From contig UQTR01000076.1 in assembly GCA_900544065.1 (NCBI GenBank), forward strand, positions 1 to 10,049: a DNA stretch of 10,049 nt. Direction: 5' to 3'. The position numbers and the translations under genes are program-made. Of this stretch, positions 6,583 to 10,049 are shown one piece after another. Below the pieces are notes generated by a model that was not told the origin of the DNA, searched no databases, and worked only from the letters and a program-made list of their open reading frames with translations. The first letter of the stretch is position 1. The number at the start of each line of letters is the position of its first letter. Source of the DNA: an uncultured Collinsella sp. Lineage in GTDB: Bacteria > Actinomycetota > Coriobacteriia > Coriobacteriales > Coriobacteriaceae.

Positions 6583-8265
6583 CTACTTGCGACGAATCAG
6601 CGCCGAGACCTCGGGCATCTTAAGGACGACGGCAAGGCCAAAGGTAACAGCAAGCGAGACGACACCCGCAACGCAAACGTAGCCAAGAGTAATCAGAATC
6701 GAGCCGCCAAGTGCCCCGACAAAGTGCTCAAGCGCCCACATGACGCCGGCGCCTGCGGCAGCACCCAGGCCACCGAGCAAAAGGCCAAAGAAACCGCCAT
6801 GCAGGATGGATTTGACCTGAAGACCACGCAGACGACGACGCAGCCACCACAGCGAGCAACCGACCAAGATCACGTAGTCGACGACATACGAAAGCGCGAT
6901 TGCCGGCATACCGAAGCCCAGCACAACGCCAAACAGCAGAACCGAGCCGGCCTGGCCGATGGCAGAATACAGGCAATAGCGGCTATAGGGCTTCATGTCG
7001 AGCAAGGCAGAGAAGCTCTTCTGCATCAACACGACCACGCCGTAGAGCGGCAGCGAGAACGCCAGGTAAACAAGGAACTCGGACACCAGCGCCACGCCGG
7101 ACTCATCAAACTTGCCTGCACAGTAAATCATGTTGAGCGGACGCGCGAAGACAATCAGGTACAGCGCGAACGGAATCAGGAAGAACAGCATCTGGGCGAC
7201 GCCACGCGAAATGCCCGTGCGGACGCTGTCGTAATCCTTCTCCTGTGCGTCGTGAGAGAGCTCGGTATAGAGTGCCGTCGAAAGCGAGGCGGCAATCAGC
7301 GCGTAGGGCAGCGTATACCACAGGCGCGCATAGGCGATGACGGAAGGACCAGTCTCGGGCTGGACCACCAGCGCAGCAGCGTTGGTGATAGAAGTCGAGA
7401 CAAACATGCACACCGTGGCGAGCAGCGTCGGGATACCGAGCGCAATCGTCTGGCGCAGTGCGGGGTCCTTAAAGTCGATATGGATATGGGGGTGCACGCC
7501 GTGCTTGCCAAGCGCGGGGATCTGACATGCCATCTGAACAAAGACACCGAGGGTCGTACCGGCCGCAATCAAGATGATGCCGGCACGTTCGCCAAACTGT
7601 GCGGACACGGGCGCAAAGCCCATAAAGCTCGCAATGACGATCACATTGTTGAGGACCGGGGCAAACGTCGACCAGAAGTAGTCGCGGTGTGCGTTGAGAA
7701 CGCCCGAAAACACCGAGCCCAAACCATAAAACAGAATCTGGATGGCAAAGAAACGGAACATGAACGCAGCGGTATCCATGCTGCCGCCGTCACCCGAAAG
7801 GAACGATTGCGTCCAGATAAAGCCCGGGGCGAACACGGTCCCCAGCAACGAAATGCCACCCAGCACTAAAAGCAGAATGCCGAGCAGGTTGCCCACGTAC
7901 TCGTTCGAGGCCTCGCGACCCTGCTCACGCCTCACGCCCATGTACACGGGCAAAAACGCCGTCACGAGCATGCCGCCCATCACGAGTTCGTAGAGCATAT
8001 TGGGCAGGTTGTTGGCGACCTGATAGGAGGACGAGAGTAGCGACATGCCGATAGCGGCCGCCATTGCCCACGTGCGGATAAAACCGGTGACGCGAGACAC
8101 GATGGTCAGGATGGTCATAAGCCCGGCGGAACGACCAACCGTGGAGTAGTCCGACGAGCCCATGTCGTCAGTGTCATCTCGCGACGAAGAAGCCTCGGAT
8201 GAGGGTGTCTGAGGCGCAGATTCTTTTGCAAAATGAGCTCCGCACTTCAATTCTTCCTGCGGCAT
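6583..8265 (-). CDS. murJ: MurJ (MviN), lipid II flippase
   Basis: This 560-residue polytopic membrane protein of the MOP superfamily would flip the peptidoglycan precursor lipid II across the cytoplasmic membrane. Diagnostic segments are SRVTGFIRTWAMAAAIG (57-73) and ANNLPNMLYELVMGGMLVTAF (84-104, quoted as ANNLPNMLYEL then VMGGMLVTAF), which contain the conserved charged and Gly residues of the central cavity. Repeated hydrophobic segments to the C-terminus fit about 14 helices. A polar, Ser/Asp-rich cytoplasmic extension of about 45 residues precedes helix 1. No pseudokinase domain follows, unlike the large mycobacterial MurJ. ATG at 8265 is chosen because GAGAGG lies 8-10 bases upstream inside the preceding gene; the next Met (residue 35, DDMGSS) has no ribosome site. 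The gene starts three bases after the deacylase stop (TGA GCG ATG), so it is probably translationally coupled. Confidence 0.95.
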   Translation of the reverse strand: MPQEELKCGAHFAKESAPQTPSSEASSSRDDTDDMGSSDYSTVGRSAGLMTILTIVSRVTGFIRTWAMAAAIGMSLLSSSYQVANNLPNMLYELVMGGMLVTAFLPVYMGVRREQGREASNEYVGNLLGILLLVLGGISLLGTVFAPGFIWTQSFLSGDGGSMDTAAFMFRFFAIQILFYGLGSVFSGVLNAHRDYFWSTFAPVLNNVIVIASFMGFAPVSAQFGERAGIILIAAGTTLGVFVQMACQIPALGKHGVHPHIHIDFKDPALRQTIALGIPTLLATVCMFVSTSITNAAALVVQPETGPSVIAYARLWYTLPYALIAASLSTALYTELSHDAQEKDYDSVRTGISRGVAQMLFFLIPFALYLIVFARPLNMIYCAGKFDESGVALVSEFLVYLAFSLPLYGVVVLMQKSFSALLDMKPYSRYCLYSAIGQAGSVLLFGVVLGFGMPAIALSYVVDYVILVGCSLWWLRRRLRGLQVKSILHGGFFGLLLGGLGAAAGAGVMWALEHFVGALGGSILITLGYVCVAGVVSLAVTFGLAVVLKMPEVSALIRRK

Positions 8266-8268
8266 CGC

Positions 8269-8769
8269 TCAGTCCTCTCTCGTAATCGCGGCAACCGTCG
8301 CCCCGCAAAATGCAATTAAATCATCGGGTGCAAGCTCGAGCTGATAACCACGCTTGCCTCCCGAAATAAAAATGGTATCCCAAAGGACACATGTCTCATC
8401 AATGAGCGTCCGGTAGCGTTTTTTCATACCGACCGGGCTGCAGCCGCCGCGAACGTAGCCAGTCGCCGCAAGCAAATCCTTCACATGCATCATGGCCAAG
8501 GACTTCTCCCCCGCGGCACGCGCGGCGGACTTTAGATCGAGCTCGTCGGCAACAGGGATACAGCACACGACATAGTCGTTGGACGGCGCCACGCAGACCA
8601 AGGTCTTAAATCCTTGACCGGGCTCCTCGCCAAGCTGCTCCGAAATCGCAACCCCCAGGCCCACCGACTCATCACCATCGTCTTCGTACGTATGTAGAAC
8701 ATAGGAAATGCCGGCGCTTTCCAGCTCGCGCATCGCATTGGTTTTTGGCGTCTTTACAGCCTTTGCCAT
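8269..8769 (-). CDS. ybaK: YbaK/EbsC-family Cys-tRNA(Pro) deacylase
   Basis: Proteins of this family hydrolyse Cys that prolyl-tRNA synthetase has wrongly attached to tRNA(Pro), protecting translation from Cys-for-Pro errors; some members act on other mischarged tRNAs. The 166-residue product is close to the family's usual 155-160. It shares with E. coli YbaK the N-terminal NAMRELESAGISYVLHTYEDD, here given as the segments NAMRELESAG and ISYVLHTYEDD (11-31). It also has the key lysine in FKTLVCV (Lys55), the TGYVRGGCSPVGMKKR loop (103-118) and the C-terminal ISGGKRGYQLELAPDDL. The start at 8769 is preceded by AAAGGA at normal spacing; the frame extends 32 codons further upstream but across the promoter candidate and without a ribosome site. 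It is the first gene of the ybaK-murJ-uvrC cluster and ends three bases before murJ. Confidence 0.93.
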   Translation of the reverse strand: MAKAVKTPKTNAMRELESAGISYVLHTYEDDGDESVGLGVAISEQLGEEPGQGFKTLVCVAPSNDYVVCCIPVADELDLKSAARAAGEKSLAMMHVKDLLAATGYVRGGCSPVGMKKRYRTLIDETCVLWDTIFISGGKRGYQLELAPDDLIAFCGATVAAITRED

Positions 8770-8806
8770 GACATATCCTTTCCCTCGCATTCGGACGCAA
8801 GGATTA

Positions 8807-8837
8807 AGTATATGTCCAATTCGGCTGCATACGTCAC
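8807..8837 (-). promoter_or_regulatory. Candidate promoter of the ybaK-murJ-uvrC cluster
   Basis: The minus strand has TATACT (8812-8807), a five-of-six match to the -10 consensus. GTGACG (8837-8832) is a four-of-six -35 match, but with a 19-base gap. Transcription would begin near 8799, about 30 bases before the ybaK start. It lies just after the uvrA terminator hairpin, as expected for a new transcription unit. Confidence 0.4.
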
Positions 8838-8850
8838 TTCGGCACAGCAA

Positions 8851-8881
8851 GCGCCATCGAATCACAAGGAGTCGATGGCGC
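8851..8881 (-). terminator. Terminator hairpin after uvrA
   Basis: Perfect 10-bp arms GCGCCATCGA (minus 8881-8872) and TCGATGGCGC (8860-8851) enclose an 11-base loop, starting about 20 bases after the uvrA stop. The following bases are TTGCTGTG, so the U-tract is poor. The stem strength and position still make termination of uvrA the likeliest role. Confidence 0.6.
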
Positions 8882-8901
8882 CCATAAACTGAATCGCCTA
8901 T

Positions 8902-10010
8902 TTATTGAGCATCAAGTTGAGCCTGACGCTCCCGGTCGCGCCTGAGCAACGGCGCCAAAAACTTGCCCGTATAACTCTGCGGACAGTCCGCAACCTGCTC
9001 CGGTGTGCCCGAAACCACGACGGTTCCGCCGCCGTTACCGCCCTCGGGGCCCATATCGATCAGGCGGTCGGCAACCTTGATGACATCAAGGTTGTGTTCA
9101 ATCACCAGCACCGTGTTGCCCGCATCGACCAAGCGCTGCAGCACATCGAGCAGCTGGCGGACGTCCTCAAAATGAAGGCCGGTCGTCGGCTCGTCCAAAA
9201 TATAGAACGTCTTACCCGTCTGGCGTCGATGAAGCTCCTTGGCGAGCTTCACACGCTGCGCCTCGCCGCCCGAGAGCGTCGTGGCGGGCTGGCCCAGGCT
9301 CACGTAGCCCAAGCCTACATCGTACAGCGTCTGGAGCTTGCGCTTAATCTGCGGGATATTCCCAAAGAAGGCCAGTGCCTCGGTGACGCTCATGTCGAGC
9401 ACGTCCGAGATGGTCTTACCACGGTAGGTGACCTCAAGCGTCTCGCGGTTATAGCGTTTGCCGCCGCAGACCTCACAGGGGACATAGATATCGGGAAGGA
9501 AGTGCATCTCGATCTTAATTTGTCCGTCGCCCTTGCATGCTTCGCAGCGACCGCCGCTCACGTTAAAGGAGAAACGTCCCGGCGAGTAGCCACGCGCCTT
9601 CGACTCCGGCGTACTCGCAAACAGCGCGCGAAGATCATCCCACAGGCCAATGTACGTAGCAGGGTTGGAACGCGGCGTGCGGCCAATCGGCGACTGGTCG
9701 ATGTCGATCACCTTATCGATGCACTCGATACCCTCGAGCTTTTTGTACGGGCCCACAGGACGCGTCGAACGGTGAATGGCATTCGTAAGCGCAGGCGCAA
9801 TGGTGTCGGTAACCAGGGAGCTCTTGCCCGATCCCGACACGCCGGTAACAACCGTAAGCGTACCAAACTCGATCTTGGCGGTAACGTTTTTGAGGTTGTT
9901 GGCGCGGGCGCCCGTGATCTTAAGGCAGCCGCGACCGGGCTTGCGGCGTTCATCGGGAACCCGAATCATTCGCTTGCCGGTTAGGTAGGCACCCGTCATC
10001 GAATCGGGGC
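8902..10010 (-). CDS. uvrA: UvrA, excinuclease ABC subunit A, C-terminal part only (cut by contig end)
   Basis: UvrA is the ATP-driven damage sensor that loads UvrB onto DNA in nucleotide excision repair. About 368 codons are visible, corresponding to the second ABC module. The fragment enters the gene at PDSMTGAYLTGKR, the conserved link before that module. Numbering from the Met of MTGAY, there is Walker A GVSGSGKS (53-60), the second zinc module C152-x2-C155-x19-C175-x2-C178, signature LSGGEAQRV (242-250), Walker B FYILDEP (265-271) and the switch His302 (VIEHNLD). The Met at 9999 is not the real start: the reading frame continues to 10010, where adapter begins. The C-terminus (RRDRERQAQLDAQ) is charged and intact, with a TAA stop. 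A terminator hairpin follows. Confidence 0.97.
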
Positions 10011-10049
10011 CTGTCTCTTATACACATCTGACGCTGCCGACGATAAGGC
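10011..10049. other. Nextera read-1 adapter, reverse complement (synthetic, not genomic)
   Basis: Positions 10011-10029 read CTGTCTCTTATACACATCT, the Tn5 mosaic end, and 10030-10043 read GACGCTGCCGACGA, the read-1 primer part. The last six bases (TAAGGC) lie where the i5 index would be. Genomic sequence therefore ends at 10010. Confidence 0.98.

Noticed and set aside
5455..7869. An 804-codon plus-strand open frame across uvrC and murJ
   Set aside because: It is in exact codon register with both real genes on the other strand. It stays open only because those genes avoid TTA, CTA and TCA codons. The same explains the open frames at 2784-4289 and 8905-9984. Codon bias is sufficient; no ribosome site or domain was seen.
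8770..8865. N-terminal extension of the YbaK-family protein by 32 residues
   Set aside because: The extra codons cover the promoter candidate and have no ribosome site, whereas ATG at 8769 has AAAGGA before it and gives the family's normal length.
40..10010. Mobile elements, CRISPR arrays, tRNA/rRNA genes, toxin-antitoxin pairs or phage defence genes
   Set aside because: No transposase, direct-repeat array, cloverleaf or small paired genes were seen by reading both strands; the genes are ordinary chromosomal ones.

Overview
The window is one contiguous piece of bacterial chromosome, positions 40 to 10010, with synthetic Illumina Nextera adapter sequence joined to both ends (1-39 and 10011-10049). 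All recognisable genes are on the minus strand, so transcription runs from high to low coordinates. The GC-rich composition, avoidance of TTA/CTA/TCA codons, a Tat-type peptide-binding lipoprotein and a fused permease-ATPase suggest an actinomycetote. Coriobacteriia, perhaps a Collinsella-like gut bacterium, is my best guess; it comes from gene style and not from a database match.

Region 1 (10010 to 4636) holds housekeeping genes: the C-terminal half of uvrA (cut by the contig end), a hairpin terminator, then a tight cluster of a YbaK-type aminoacyl-tRNA deacylase, murJ (lipid II flippase) and uvrC (excision endonuclease). The last three genes are separated by only 3 and 6 bases and are probably cotranscribed from a promoter at about 8807-8837. 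Two subunits of nucleotide excision repair therefore sit in the same neighbourhood as a cell-wall gene.

Region 2 (4635 to 4272) is a 364-base gene-free stretch, the most structured part of the window. It holds a possible direct-repeat site, a promoter candidate, and a leader whose minus-strand RNA can be drawn as a three-way junction (12-bp closing stem plus two hairpins). A GC-rich hairpin follows, and then a hairpin that buries the Shine-Dalgarno sequence of the next gene. This is the best candidate here for an undescribed regulatory element, either a riboswitch-like leader or a set of operators.

Region 3 (4271 to 40) is a peptide ABC-transporter operon: a Tat/lipobox substrate-binding protein, an intergenic spacer with four successive hairpins, a DppB/OppB-type permease, and then one continuous reading frame joining a DppC/OppC-type permease to a DppD/OppD-type ATPase. 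That last gene is cut by the left end just after its ABC signature motif. The binding protein would capture peptides outside the membrane, the two permeases would form the channel, and the fused ATPase, probably with a second ATPase beyond the contig end, would drive import.

No mobile element, CRISPR array, tRNA or rRNA was seen. Long open frames on the plus strand are codon-aligned mirror images of the real genes and are not annotated.
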